DNA of 64,000 nt from contig NZ_ALWO02000032.1 in assembly GCF_000295935.2 (NCBI RefSeq), positions 1 through 64,000 of the forward strand, read 5' to 3'. A model generated the notes under the pieces. That model did no database searches. It saw only the letters and a program-made list of their open reading frames with translations, and was not told where the DNA came from. Within the stretch, counting starts at the first letter, position 1; each line of letters starts with the position of its first letter. A program made the translations under genes and the position numbers. Source of the stretch: Indibacter alkaliphilus LW1 (GTDB taxonomy: Bacteria > Bacteroidota > Bacteroidia > Cytophagales > Cyclobacteriaceae). This document shows, piece by piece, positions 1 to 8,879 of the stretch.

Positions 1-77
1 AATCAAATGTAGCAGATCCAAACCCAAATCTTAAAACCAAAACCCTTAAACCAAAACATCGAGAAAACTCAAAACAA

Positions 78-167
78 GTCCCATAGGGACGGACTATCTT
101 ATAACCAGAGGTTTCAACCTCTGGACCTGCATATGCCACCCCCCTCGGTAATCCCGTAGGGATGATC
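78..167 (+). repeat. Composite palindromic repeat, copy 1 (A-B-A)
   Basis: Element A (78-94) is a 5-bp hairpin GTCCC/GGGAC with loop ATA plus a GGAC tail. After 10 nt comes element B (105-124), a 9-bp palindrome CCAGAGGTT/AACCTCTGG with a TC loop. After 26 nt a second A follows (151-167, ATCCC GTA GGGAT). The same A-10-B-26/27-A arrangement recurs near 14.7 and 15.0 kb with different but still complementary stems. This looks like a REP/BIME-like non-coding repeat; that class is inferred, the structure is seen directly. The rest of bases 1-296 is AT-rich spacer with no coding signal that I can see. Confidence 0.7.
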
Positions 168-296
168 CATACCTCGTTTTTACAATATTTTCCCAAGCCT
201 ATCATTTCAAGCCTATTTTCCCTATATTGATTGCCTTTCAAAGGTCTATTTAGAGGTTCTATTACCTGATTTTAACAGGAATATATTCCATATAAA

Positions 297-1025
297 ATGA
301 ATGAGTCAAAAATCCATCAGGAGATAAGATTTTTGGGCAACCTTCAAAGGTACCTCAGAGAGTTTGTTTACGGAGGTATCGATGGAGCTGTGACTACATT
401 TGCTGTCGTAGCTGGGGCCGTTGGAGCAAGTCTGAGCTCAGAGATCATCATCATTCTTGGATTTGCCAACCTGTTTGCAGACGGATTTTCCATGTCTGTT
501 GGGGCATACCTTTCCGCCAAATCCGAAAAAGAGAGCTACCAAAAACACAAAAACATTGAATATTGGGAAATAGATAATATCCCAGAAAAGGAAATTCAAG
601 AAGTCCGGGACATCTACAAGGCAAAAGGTTTTGAAGGCAAGTTGCTCGAGCAAGTAGTCACCGTGATTACTTCAGACAGGGAGCGCTGGGTAGAAGAAAT
701 GATGAAAAACGAACTGGAAATGATTCCCGAAGAGAAAAGCCCATTTAAGATAGGCTTGGCCACCCTGATTTCCTTTATTCTAATTGGCTTCATACCCTTA
801 ATGATTTATGTCTATGATTTTTTTAAACATACTGAATTTGATATCTTTCTGTGGACAAGCATTTTCACAGGCCTTGCTTTTGCCGTGATTGGCTCTTTAA
901 AAAGCTTGGTCAATCAGACCAATATATTTAAAAGCATGGGTGAGACTATTGGATTGGGGCTATTGGCAGCTCTAGTCGCATATTTTGTTGGAGATTTTCT
1001 GGAAACTTTAATCATGAATTCATAA
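297..1025 (+). CDS. VIT1/CCC1-family metal transporter
   Basis: A 242-residue membrane protein of the VIT1/CCC1 family, which moves Fe2+ or Mn2+ across membranes. The N-terminal half has the family signature FVYGGIDGAVTTFAVVAGA (about residues 23-41), followed by a helix with FADGFSMSVGAYLSAKSEKE. A hydrophilic stretch (about 80-150), which in this family carries the metal-binding domain, precedes three more membrane segments (about 153-175, 183-205, 215-237). Length and five-segment layout are typical. The stop codon is directly followed by the ATG of the next gene, so the two are probably co-transcribed. Substrate (iron or manganese) and direction cannot be told from the sequence. Family call is confident; a symbol is not justified. 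Confidence 0.88.
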   Translation: MNESKIHQEIRFLGNLQRYLREFVYGGIDGAVTTFAVVAGAVGASLSSEIIIILGFANLFADGFSMSVGAYLSAKSEKESYQKHKNIEYWEIDNIPEKEIQEVRDIYKAKGFEGKLLEQVVTVITSDRERWVEEMMKNELEMIPEEKSPFKIGLATLISFILIGFIPLMIYVYDFFKHTEFDIFLWTSIFTGLAFAVIGSLKSLVNQTNIFKSMGETIGLGLLAALVAYFVGDFLETLIMNS

Positions 1026-1778
1026 ATGGAAACCATAGACGATGTCATTGAGGCCATTGACCGGATTGCCACTGAAAGTTATAACAAGGACAGCAGATTG
1101 GGCTATTTTGCTATACTTTACAGGCAAGTCACCATCAGGGTCAAGGAGGGAATCATAAATGGTGAGTTTGATGATAACCCAAGAATGGTCAAGCTGGACA
1201 TAATTTTTGCCAAAAGGTTTATCGATGCTTATGATGACTATCAAGCCGGCAAATCCATCACCTCATCTTGGCAAACAGCCTTTGACACGGCTATTTCTTC
1301 AAGACATGTGGTCCTTCAGCACCTCCTTCTTGGTATCAATGCCCATATCAATTTAGATTTAGGGATAGCAACTGTAGAAACTATGGAAGGCAAAAACCTG
1401 GAAGCCATACGCAACGACTTCGATAAGATCAATGCCATTCTCTATGAGTTGGTCAATGGTGTCAAAAATAATATCGGAAAAGTCTCTCCATTGTTCAGGT
1501 TACTGATCCGCTTCGCCAAAGGCAGAGATGAAATCCTTGTCAACTTCAGCATCAGAACAGCCCGTGATGGGGCTTGGAAATTTGCAGAAGAATATGCAGC
1601 CAGCAAAGACCTACCCAGCACCCTATCTATCCGGGATCAAGTTATCGATGGCTTAGCCCAAAGTCTCAGTAATCCAGGCAAAAGACTTTCCAGGCTCTTG
1701 AGCCTGATAAGCTTGGCTGAGTGGCGATCGGTTAAAAGAACAATGAAACAACTCGAAACTATCGCAAAGGAGCAATAA
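1026..1778 (+). CDS. DUF5995 family protein
   Basis: A soluble, mostly helical 250-residue protein without signal peptide or membrane segment. The central block (about residues 95-118) reads SRHVVLQHLLLGINAHINLD, which I recognise as the conserved core of DUF5995; its His and Asn residues could bind a metal, but that is inference. No biochemical function is known to me. The ATG sits directly after the stop of the VIT-type transporter with zero spacing, so translation is probably coupled and a shared role (for example metal handling) is possible but unproven. It ends 11 bp before the stop of the convergent DUF4407 gene. Confidence 0.75.
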   Translation: METIDDVIEAIDRIATESYNKDSRLGYFAILYRQVTIRVKEGIINGEFDDNPRMVKLDIIFAKRFIDAYDDYQAGKSITSSWQTAFDTAISSRHVVLQHLLLGINAHINLDLGIATVETMEGKNLEAIRNDFDKINAILYELVNGVKNNIGKVSPLFRLLIRFAKGRDEILVNFSIRTARDGAWKFAEEYAASKDLPSTLSIRDQVIDGLAQSLSNPGKRLSRLLSLISLAEWRSVKRTMKQLETIAKEQ

Positions 1779-1789
1779 AGTCAGTTCAT

Positions 1790-2818
1790 CTACCTATGCT
1801 GTAGGCTCTCAGCCAACTGTTCAAGCCGATATGAAGATTTAGCATTGGCTTTTGCAGTCTCTTCTGAAACATAAACACCCACCCGGTGCTCTGTCAGATC
1901 AAGCAAGTCATCATAAGGCCCTCTTAAAGAAATCAATTTGACAAAAACAGGCGCCGTTTCTACTGCGACAAATAAAAGCATGATAAAATAGCCCGCGATT
2001 TTAATAGCCTTTGATTCCATTCCCAATGCTGCCAATGCATCCAATCTCGCTGCCAAACCATCGTAAGCTTCAATTCCAGGCTTCAGTTGGTCAACAGCGT
2101 TGGTTCTGGCCTGCATGAGCATCCTGATTTCATCATCCAAAATATCCAAGCGCTGTTGATGAGACTCTCTCAGTCTGTCCAAGGCCTCTTGCGCTGCATC
2201 CAATTGCTGCTCTTTCTTCTTGGCATTGCTGCCCAATCCTACTATTCCTGAAGTCCTTTCGGTTTTGGTCCCGAACCTTTCAAAATCATATTCCTCTTGC
2301 AGCTTATCCCTAAAATCAACAGCCTCCTTGATTTCTTTTCTCAACAATTCCTTTTGAGCTTCTCTTTCCCCTATTTCAGAAAAAGTTTGCTCCACTGCAA
2401 GTTTGCTTGAAGCCAACATTGCTGTTTTTTGTTCATCCAACTTCCGGTTGATTTCTTTTTCAAAAATCTTCAACTCTAAGGGTTTTGAAATCACTATGGC
2501 CAAAAGAACAGCGAAAAGTAGCCTGGGAATTGCCATCTTCCATTCTTGCCATGAATTGTCTCTTTTCTTCATGCTTGAGACGATAAATCTATCCAAATTG
2601 AAAATCATCACCCCCCATACTAAACCGAAGCCCACTGCGAATAACAAAGAATTGAAAACAGTGTATAAGGCATATCCTGCTGAAATTGAAGCTAGCAAAC
2701 CCGTAAAAAATACCGTACCCCCTATCCCAATAAATTTATGGGTTTCTGTAGGAACCCTATTTAATAAGGGTGTGTAGGCACCCGAACAAAACCAGAAGAA
2801 TCTTGTAATGGTACGCAT
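1790..2818 (-). CDS. DUF4407 membrane protein with coiled coil
   Basis: A 342-residue membrane protein. The start MRTITRFFWFCSGAY and the early motif FNLDRFIVSSMKK (about residues 72-84) are typical of DUF4407. Membrane segments are at about 30-50, 55-75 and 95-115. A long charged coiled coil (about 120-270, rich in Glu, Lys, Arg and Gln) follows, then a final membrane segment (about 278-298) and a short tail. The coiled coil therefore lies between membrane segments and probably extends on one side of the membrane. Function is unknown. The gene is convergent with the VIT-type/DUF5995 pair and followed upstream by a long non-coding stretch, so it is likely transcribed alone. Confidence 0.8.
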   Translation of the reverse strand: MRTITRFFWFCSGAYTPLLNRVPTETHKFIGIGGTVFFTGLLASISAGYALYTVFNSLLFAVGFGLVWGVMIFNLDRFIVSSMKKRDNSWQEWKMAIPRLLFAVLLAIVISKPLELKIFEKEINRKLDEQKTAMLASSKLAVEQTFSEIGEREAQKELLRKEIKEAVDFRDKLQEEYDFERFGTKTERTSGIVGLGSNAKKKEQQLDAAQEALDRLRESHQQRLDILDDEIRMLMQARTNAVDQLKPGIEAYDGLAARLDALAALGMESKAIKIAGYFIMLLFVAVETAPVFVKLISLRGPYDDLLDLTEHRVGVYVSEETAKANAKSSYRLEQLAESLQHR

Positions 2819-3053
2819 GAATTATTGAATTGATTTAAGCAAGCTTCTCTCAAAAAACGAGCAATCCGGAATTGAATTTTAATATTTTTATATGCTAGTT
2901 CAGGTATTCTACCTAAAATGGCCCCTCAGCTCAATTAAGACAGTTTGGTCAGCAGATTTATAAATTCAATTAGAGTAATTTTGACTGAATCACCCTGTTC
3001 AAAAATGTGCAATTAGATTAAGTGACCAATTATTGTTCGCTTTTGAAACAGTC

Positions 3054-3209
3054 ATGGAAGGGACCCAAGAAGAATTACTTCTTGTCGCTCAAAAGGCGCA
3101 GGATGCCGTTCTGAAAGCTGGCGCAGATGAAGTATTGATTTATTTCAGAATGCAGATTAGAAAAAACGAGGATGTGACAATTGAAGATAAAATCGGTAAA
3201 TACTCTTAA
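3054..3209 (+). pseudogene. Possible TldD/PmbA N-terminal remnant (51 codons)
   Basis: ATG at 3054 opens a 51-residue frame closed by TAA at 3207-3209. It contains LLLVAQKAQDAVLKAGADE and, further on, VTIEDKIGKYS. The KAGADE block followed by a charged strand resembles the first 50 or so residues of TldD/PmbA-type proteins, which usually exceed 400 residues. The rest of such a gene is not visible downstream in any frame, so a decayed remnant is the most likely reading. It could instead be a real small protein. No convincing ribosome binding site is visible. The resemblance is from memory of the family, not from an alignment. Confidence 0.35.
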
Positions 3210-3309
3210 CAATGCGTTGATTTAAAAAATAAAGAATCTTGAGAATGCACAAATTTTCCATCAAAGCCTCAGAGACTTAGCCCCTACAAGGAAACCATTG
3301 AGCCTGTAG

Positions 3310-3347
3310 AAGGTTGTTTTTTCGTATATTAAAAAAGAATCAACCTT
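3310..3347. promoter_or_regulatory. Inverted repeat upstream of the 3357 gene
   Basis: AAGGTTG at 3310-3316 pairs with CAACCTT at 3341-3347, and the adjoining T run (3317-3322) can pair with the A run at 3331-3336, leaving a short bulge. It ends 9 bp before the ATG at 3357, so it may be an operator or a 5' leader hairpin. Role is inferred. Confidence 0.35.
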
Positions 3348-3356
3348 AAACAGCTT

Positions 3357-4520
3357 ATGAAAAGATTGATACTTGGAGTTTTTATTTTATTTTCTGTTAG
3401 CCTATTTTCTCATGCACAGATCAAATCTGTGACTTACAATGTGGTCAACAATGAAATTAACAGCAATAACCCTCTCCCCTCGGAAGAACCCTTTTTTATA
3501 AAAGGCACACTTCCAGAAGGTATAGACCTGGTCAAGGTCATTGTCAACAGAACCGGCAAAAATGAGAGACTGGCGGAGGAATATTTCTGGAAAAGGGCCT
3601 TTGAATTTCCTGTTTCTCAATATGAACTTTTTGTTTCCAGGGAATTGAGAAGCAATGACAATTACGATCTGGAGTTTCATTATTTCAGAAAAGCAGATAA
3701 TTTGGAAATGAGTAATGTCAGGACATCTATCTACCGGAATTTGGAAGCTTATATTCGTGCGAATTTTGAAGTCACCTCAAGAGGAATCAGGACCAACCAT
3801 TCAGATCCAGTCATGATGACTCAGATGAATCAGATTGTTACAGATGCCCTTGAAGATTTCAGACATTTCCTCGGGAGGGATTTCAGAGGGTTCAGTGAAA
3901 TTGTAAGGCAAAAATTGGATCAGAAAAGCCGCTTACGGCTAAATAGAGCCAGATTCAATATTCTTGGTAAAAACGAGTTGGACAATGAAAAAGCAGCTTA
4001 TGCAGCTCAGTACATCAACGAATTGATCCAATTAGTTCAATCAGAAACCTCTCAATACCTAGACAACAGTCTTTTAGCTTTAGCTGAAATAAGAACTGTT
4101 AGCAATTATCCCACGGAAAGAAAACCTGGCACCTTGCCACTCAATTTTGGTTATGGTAGCATAGCAGTAAAAAGAAGTCTTTCAAGTACAGAATACCTTC
4201 ATGGTCCCTATGTAGGGCTATCTTTGCCCTTGGGAAATCAAACATTTACCCGCTTTTTGGGCAATGCGTCAATTTCAACTGGGGTGTTTTTGCAAAACTT
4301 CGGATCAAGAGATGGGACAATCGTCCGGGGAGAACTCGTCGGTTTACCCATCTATGCTGGCTTGGGATATAAAATGTTCCGTGTGTTGCGGCTTAATGTA
4401 GGCGCAGTGATGCTCAATATTGAAGAAAGTAATGGGAACTTCAGCCCTAATCACATCCAACCTTTTGCCGGAATAAGCCTTGAGTTCAATATGTGGCTTG
4501 GATTAAGAGACAGGAGGTAA
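3357..4520 (+). CDS. Exported outer-membrane protein of unknown function
   Basis: A 387-residue exported protein. The N-terminus (MKRLILGVFILFSVSLFSHA) is a clear Sec signal peptide cleaved before QIKS. The middle (about 30-250) is mixed and charged, with a helical section around 145-235. The last 130 residues alternate aromatic and polar residues, with glycine-rich turns (LPLNFGYGSIAV, YVGLSLPLG, IYAGLGYKMF, FAGISLEFNMWLG), as expected of outer-membrane beta strands. I do not recognise a named family. Its stop lies only 3 bp before the OmpA-type gene at 4524, so both are likely one operon and may form one envelope assembly. Confidence 0.75.
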   Translation: MKRLILGVFILFSVSLFSHAQIKSVTYNVVNNEINSNNPLPSEEPFFIKGTLPEGIDLVKVIVNRTGKNERLAEEYFWKRAFEFPVSQYELFVSRELRSNDNYDLEFHYFRKADNLEMSNVRTSIYRNLEAYIRANFEVTSRGIRTNHSDPVMMTQMNQIVTDALEDFRHFLGRDFRGFSEIVRQKLDQKSRLRLNRARFNILGKNELDNEKAAYAAQYINELIQLVQSETSQYLDNSLLALAEIRTVSNYPTERKPGTLPLNFGYGSIAVKRSLSSTEYLHGPYVGLSLPLGNQTFTRFLGNASISTGVFLQNFGSRDGTIVRGELVGLPIYAGLGYKMFRVLRLNVGAVMLNIEESNGNFSPNHIQPFAGISLEFNMWLGLRDRR

Positions 4521-4523
4521 ATT

Positions 4524-7031
4524 ATGCTAAAGAAAGCGTACACATTTCTTTTCGCATTGATTTGTTATTCATCTCTTTTTGCCCAACAGAAAGACTTTGA
4601 ATGGAGAATAGGTGTCAGCGCGGGCTTCTCCAACTACTATGGAGATTTGAGCCCCTACACTGTCAGAGGTCTGAGCAACTGGAAAGCTGTCCACCATCTA
4701 TTTTATTTCAACCCGACTTACAGCCAGAGACCTTCCTTTAAAATATCATTGGAGAGGCAATTGAGTCCGACAGTTGGTCTGATGTTCAGTTACGGTGAAT
4801 ATCATTTCGCTATGAGTGATCGGTACATTCAGAGAGATGGGAGATTGATGTTGGAAAATCCCAACTTTTTCCGAAGCCTAAATTTCCAAAACCACACCCG
4901 GGACATGGGATTATCTTTTGTTTTCAAGACTGATAACGATAGGCTTTTGTCATCTAAATCACTGATTGCTCCATATTTCACATTGGGTTTTGGGCTGATC
5001 AATTTTGAGGTTTTTGGAGACCTCTTAGATGACGAGGGAAACAGGTACGATTATACACTCCCAATTCCTGTCAACAATTTTGAATATGAAACAGACCTTC
5101 AGCCAATACGGACTGAACAGGAGAGCGGGTATTCACTTGGTTCATTATATACCAATTTGGGTTTGGGGTTTAGGATAAGGTTGAGTAATCGTCTGGAGCT
5201 TTTTGCCCAATCTGACTTTCTTTACACTTTTACAGATTACCTGGATGACGTAAGTGGGAATTACAGGACTAATTATGAAAATGACTTCCAAGCTTACGCT
5301 GCTAATCCCTCAGGGATGGTTTTGGATCCAAATAACCTGCAAAGAGGCAATCCAAACAGCCCCAACGATTGGATAATTTTTCACAGTATAGGCCTGAAAT
5401 ACAACTTTGGAGCTAGCAAAAAAACCTTCTCGGCGCCTAGAATCAGTAGTTACAATCCTGAATATACAGTATCCGCGCAAAGTCAAAAAACAGCTATTCC
5501 TGAAGAAAAAGAGGAGGAGAGTATTGAAAGCCAAACAACCAGTAATTATTACAATATCCAGATCATTGATGATAAAAGGCTGGATAGCCTAGAGCACAAA
5601 TCTCAAATTTTGATTTGGGAGCAGCAAATTCTCAACAGGGAAAACAGGATTTTAGCCGGACAGGTAGCACAAAAAGACCTGATAGGGCTTCGAAGTCAGT
5701 TTCTTATTCACTTACAATCCCTGCAAAAGGAACAAAATCTAGAGCTTAAAGAAAAAGAAAGTATGTTGGACTCCAGCATGCTCAGATTAGACAACCTACG
5801 ATACAGTATAGACAGTATCAGCAGAAGAGAAAAAGAATTGCTGTTGGAGATTGATAGCATTAGAAATCTTATTTCGACCAAAAGTCTCCCATCACAAGCA
5901 CGGAGTATTTCAACTGATAGCCTTGATCTTTTTATTCAAGAAAGAATTCATTCTCCTTCAGATACCTCTTCTATCTTGGAAAAGAAGGAGAGTGATGCAG
6001 TATCTGGGGCAGAGACCTTAGAAGGTGAACAACCAGAAACCAAACTTAGGACTGAACAATCACAAAGGGAAAACTTAATTGAGAATAAAGAGAGCAAAAT
6101 AAGCTCATCGGAGTCAGTTATATCTCATGAGGAGGCGGCAACCTCAACTTCTACTGATGAAAATGCTAGAATTCGCCGCTTGGAAAATCAAGTTGATTAC
6201 CTCATCTATCAGAGAGACCAACTTCTACTTCAAAACAGACAGGATGTAGAGCAAACTACGAGTCAGGAGAATATTTACCAAGAAAGAGACACTTCTACTT
6301 TTCAAGCCACCCGAACCCCTTCTAGCCAAGAGCCAGAGGAAAGAAAAAGAAACAGGTGGTGGTGGCCGTTCGCAGCTGGAAATGCGGCAGCAAGGATTGA
6401 GAATAGTCAAAATCTAGATGAACAGAACCAAATCAATACGCTCAATCAAACTCAACTAAACCCGGCCATAATATCTCCAACTCAGGAAGAATTGCGTAAT
6501 CTAAGTTTGGCAATCAGCAGTTTATTTCTGAGTACCGCATTGGTTCAACAAAGCGCTCCTCTTAATGGGTCAGCTTCTGTGAGACAAGATAATATGGATG
6601 ATGATGTAAGCGAGGATATCAAACCCACAAGTACTCAGCCGTCTGAAATTATCAGAGATACTGTTTTCCTGGAAAATAAAGCTATCATCAAAATGATCCG
6701 GTCCAAGGAAAGCATTTATTTCAAAATCAATCAGAGGGAAGTAGACTCCGAAGAGTTAAAGAAATTGGCTGATTTGGCAGATTTTGTCAAAGAGAATGCA
6801 GGTGCAAGCTTGATGCTTACAGGTTTTGCTGACAATACCGGCAATGTCAATTATAACCTGAAATTAGCAGAAGATAGAACCAAGGCCGTAGCTGAGGCAC
6901 TGATTGAATCTTTTGGATTAGATCCATCCAAAATCCAGTTGGAATCCGGGGGACAGGTTGTTCGTGGCACTCAAAGGGCTACCAATGACAGGGACAGGCG
7001 TGTTGAAGTCAAACTTCTTTTTGAGGATTAG
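4524..7031 (+). CDS. Outer-membrane barrel, coiled-coil and OmpA-domain protein
   Basis: An 835-residue exported protein in three parts. Residues 1-20 are a signal peptide ending LFAQ. About 25-300 looks like an outer-membrane barrel (WRIGVSAGFSNYYGDLSPY, LGLGFRIRLSNRLELFAQSD). About 350-450 and 540-580 are heptad-rich coiled coils within a long Ser/Gln/Glu-rich linker. The last 110 residues (about 725-833) are an OmpA-like peptidoglycan-binding domain with LTGFADNTGNVNYNLKLAEDR and a closing NDRDRRVEVKL. The design suggests an outer-membrane anchor reaching across the periplasm to the cell wall. The linker is unusually long for an OmpA protein. It is the second gene of a pair with 3357, and convergent with glutaminase 20 bp away. 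Confidence 0.82.
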   Translation: MLKKAYTFLFALICYSSLFAQQKDFEWRIGVSAGFSNYYGDLSPYTVRGLSNWKAVHHLFYFNPTYSQRPSFKISLERQLSPTVGLMFSYGEYHFAMSDRYIQRDGRLMLENPNFFRSLNFQNHTRDMGLSFVFKTDNDRLLSSKSLIAPYFTLGFGLINFEVFGDLLDDEGNRYDYTLPIPVNNFEYETDLQPIRTEQESGYSLGSLYTNLGLGFRIRLSNRLELFAQSDFLYTFTDYLDDVSGNYRTNYENDFQAYAANPSGMVLDPNNLQRGNPNSPNDWIIFHSIGLKYNFGASKKTFSAPRISSYNPEYTVSAQSQKTAIPEEKEEESIESQTTSNYYNIQIIDDKRLDSLEHKSQILIWEQQILNRENRILAGQVAQKDLIGLRSQFLIHLQSLQKEQNLELKEKESMLDSSMLRLDNLRYSIDSISRREKELLLEIDSIRNLISTKSLPSQARSISTDSLDLFIQERIHSPSDTSSILEKKESDAVSGAETLEGEQPETKLRTEQSQRENLIENKESKISSSESVISHEEAATSTSTDENARIRRLENQVDYLIYQRDQLLLQNRQDVEQTTSQENIYQERDTSTFQATRTPSSQEPEERKRNRWWWPFAAGNAAARIENSQNLDEQNQINTLNQTQLNPAIISPTQEELRNLSLAISSLFLSTALVQQSAPLNGSASVRQDNMDDDVSEDIKPTSTQPSEIIRDTVFLENKAIIKMIRSKESIYFKINQREVDSEELKKLADLADFVKENAGASLMLTGFADNTGNVNYNLKLAEDRTKAVAEALIESFGLDPSKIQLESGGQVVRGTQRATNDRDRRVEVKLLFED

Positions 7032-7050
7032 ATTACTATCCTTTATAATC

Positions 7051-7965
7051 TCAAAAAAGTGAGAATTTAAGCTTATCGGTCAAGAGCTCAAGTGCCTTGA
7101 TTGATTTCACTGAATTTCCTTTTTCATTTAACTCAGGGCACCAGACAGCTATAGAGAATTTGTGAGGCATAACAGCTGCAATTCCCCCTCCTACTCCACT
7201 TTTACCCGGCAATCCTACCCTAAAAGCAAACTCACCTGATTCATCATAGAAACCACAAGTCAGCATCAAAGCATTGATCCTTCTCGCATGGCTCTCGGAA
7301 ACAATTTCCCTATTGGCAAAAATACTGTAACCGTCATTCGCTAAAAAAGAGAAAGACTTAGCCAAGTCTGTACAGGACATTTCTATTGCGCATTGAGAAA
7401 AATATACATCCAACACATCCTCTACCTTGTTTTCAAAGTTTTTATATGCTTTTAGAAAATAAGCCAGTGCTGTATTTCTTTCGGCATGGTTTTGTTCGGA
7501 TTGTTTCACTTCTGGATTCATCAAAACACATTGATGCCCGGAAAGCTCGTTGATAAAGTCCGATATTTGATGAAAAGGTCTATCAAATTTGCTGCAAAGG
7601 GCATCAGTGATCACCAAGGCACCAGCATTGATAAATGGGTTTCTAGGTATTCCCTTTTCGTATTCAAGCTGTGCAATAGAATTGAAAGGGTTGCCACTGG
7701 GCTCCACATTAACTCTGGACCAAAGCTTACTTTTGAAAACATGGAATACCATAGTCAAAGTATGTACTTTGGATACACTCTGAATAGAAAAAGGTGTTTG
7801 ATAGTCTCCAACTCCGAATACATTGCCCTCAAGATCAACCAGAGCAATCCCAAACTGATTCCCGTCTACATGGGCCAGTTCCGGGATATAGTCTGCAACT
7901 TTGCCTCGGGGATTTTCATTTTGTACTTCCTTGTAAACTTCTTCTATTAATGCTTGATAGTCCAT
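7051..7965 (-). CDS. glsA: Glutaminase (GlsA family)
   Basis: Cytosolic glutaminase of the serine-dependent GlsA family: L-glutamine + water to L-glutamate + ammonia. The catalytic S-x-x-K motif is visible as FSIQSVSKV near residue 63 of the chosen start. The family blocks NPFINAGALVI, ERNTALAYFLK and GLPGKSGVGGGI are also present. I chose the ATG at 7965 (MDYQALIEEV), which gives 304 residues, close to the usual 304-310; an in-frame start at 7995 would add ten atypical residues. The gene appears monocistronic, convergent with the OmpA-type gene and divergent from the lipoprotein at 8183. Confidence 0.93.
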   Translation of the reverse strand: MDYQALIEEVYKEVQNENPRGKVADYIPELAHVDGNQFGIALVDLEGNVFGVGDYQTPFSIQSVSKVHTLTMVFHVFKSKLWSRVNVEPSGNPFNSIAQLEYEKGIPRNPFINAGALVITDALCSKFDRPFHQISDFINELSGHQCVLMNPEVKQSEQNHAERNTALAYFLKAYKNFENKVEDVLDVYFSQCAIEMSCTDLAKSFSFLANDGYSIFANREIVSESHARRINALMLTCGFYDESGEFAFRVGLPGKSGVGGGIAAVMPHKFSIAVWCPELNEKGNSVKSIKALELLTDKLKFSLF

Positions 7966-8182
7966 TTTTTCAATTTGCAGAAATTGATTGGGCAAAACAA
8001 ATCAGCCAAAGCAATAATAGATCATAAGTCATTATTTTCAATATTCTGGCATAGCATTCAAAACCAAAAATTATCAGGCTAAAAATTAGACCTTTAGGTA
8101 ATTTGGTTAAAATTATTCACACTGTTTTTATTTAAGGATTAATTAATTTGCTTTTTTCGGTGAATTTTATTGATAATTCCAT

Positions 8183-8794
8183 ATGAAAAAGTATTTACTT
8201 GCCAGCTTTTGGATCCTTTCCTTATTTTCTTGTGAAGAATCCCAGGAACCACCGGTTCCCATTAACCATTTGCTTCACATCAATATTGAAGTGAATTACC
8301 TTTCTGAAAATGAATCAGCATGGGTATTCCTCCACAACAAGCATGGAGAGCTATTGGATTACCAACCTATTTCTGATAAGAACAATTTAGACTTAACCAC
8401 AGGTGACAACACCTCTGACTTAAGCTTGACTGTCATCAAAAAAATCACTTTTGGAGACATCAGCAGGTACAATGCTGAAACTGTATCCAGTATTGTATTT
8501 GACAAGGATTTTAACAACATAAATATTGAATGGAGGAAAAAGGATTCTCAAGGCAACCTAAGTATCATTTGGAACCTATGGTCTGAAAAAGGCCACCCTG
8601 TTCTGAAAGATTTCCCATCAGAGTTTATTTCAGCCCATCCAGAATTTTCAAATAGGGACGCTTTGGAAATTTCATCAATCACTGTAATAAAAAGTGATCA
8701 AAATTTCCAAACCTTATTGGACAGGAAATATCATGAAATTGTTTCAGGTGAAGAGACTCAGTCTTACTCCCTCAATAAAAGAATTGGGTGGTAA
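8183..8794 (+). CDS. Putative lipoprotein of unknown function
   Basis: A 203-residue protein with a lipoprotein signal: MKKYLLASFWILSLFSC, with the lipid-modified Cys at residue 17 followed by EES, so it is probably sorted to the outer membrane. The mature part is predicted mostly beta (short alternating strands) and I recognise no domain. It is flanked by glutaminase on the other strand and followed by a strong hairpin terminator, so it forms its own transcription unit. Confidence 0.75.
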   Translation: MKKYLLASFWILSLFSCEESQEPPVPINHLLHINIEVNYLSENESAWVFLHNKHGELLDYQPISDKNNLDLTTGDNTSDLSLTVIKKITFGDISRYNAETVSSIVFDKDFNNINIEWRKKDSQGNLSIIWNLWSEKGHPVLKDFPSEFISAHPEFSNRDALEISSITVIKSDQNFQTLLDRKYHEIVSGEETQSYSLNKRIGW

Positions 8795-8821
8795 ATCGGA
8801 TAAAATAACTTCACTTTTCCT

Positions 8822-8860
8822 AAAAGGCATCCTGAATCAGCATGCCTTTTAGGTTTTTTT
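8822..8860 (+). terminator. Rho-independent terminator after the 8183 gene
   Basis: AAAAGGCAT (8822-8830) pairs with ATGCCTTTT (8842-8850) around an 11-nt loop, and a T run follows at 8854-8860, 28 bp after the stop codon. Confidence 0.85.
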
Positions 8861-8879
8861 ATTTAAAAAGTAAAGTAAA

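Larger units (their letters stand above)
2819..3356. other. 538-bp spacer between divergent genes
   Basis: This region separates the DUF4407 gene (minus) from the exported protein gene at 3357 (plus). It is AT-rich. The items I can point to are a 51-codon reading frame at 3054-3209 and an inverted repeat at 3310-3347, both listed separately. Promoters for both flanking genes should lie here, but I find no clean TAnnTTTG element. Confidence 0.6.
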
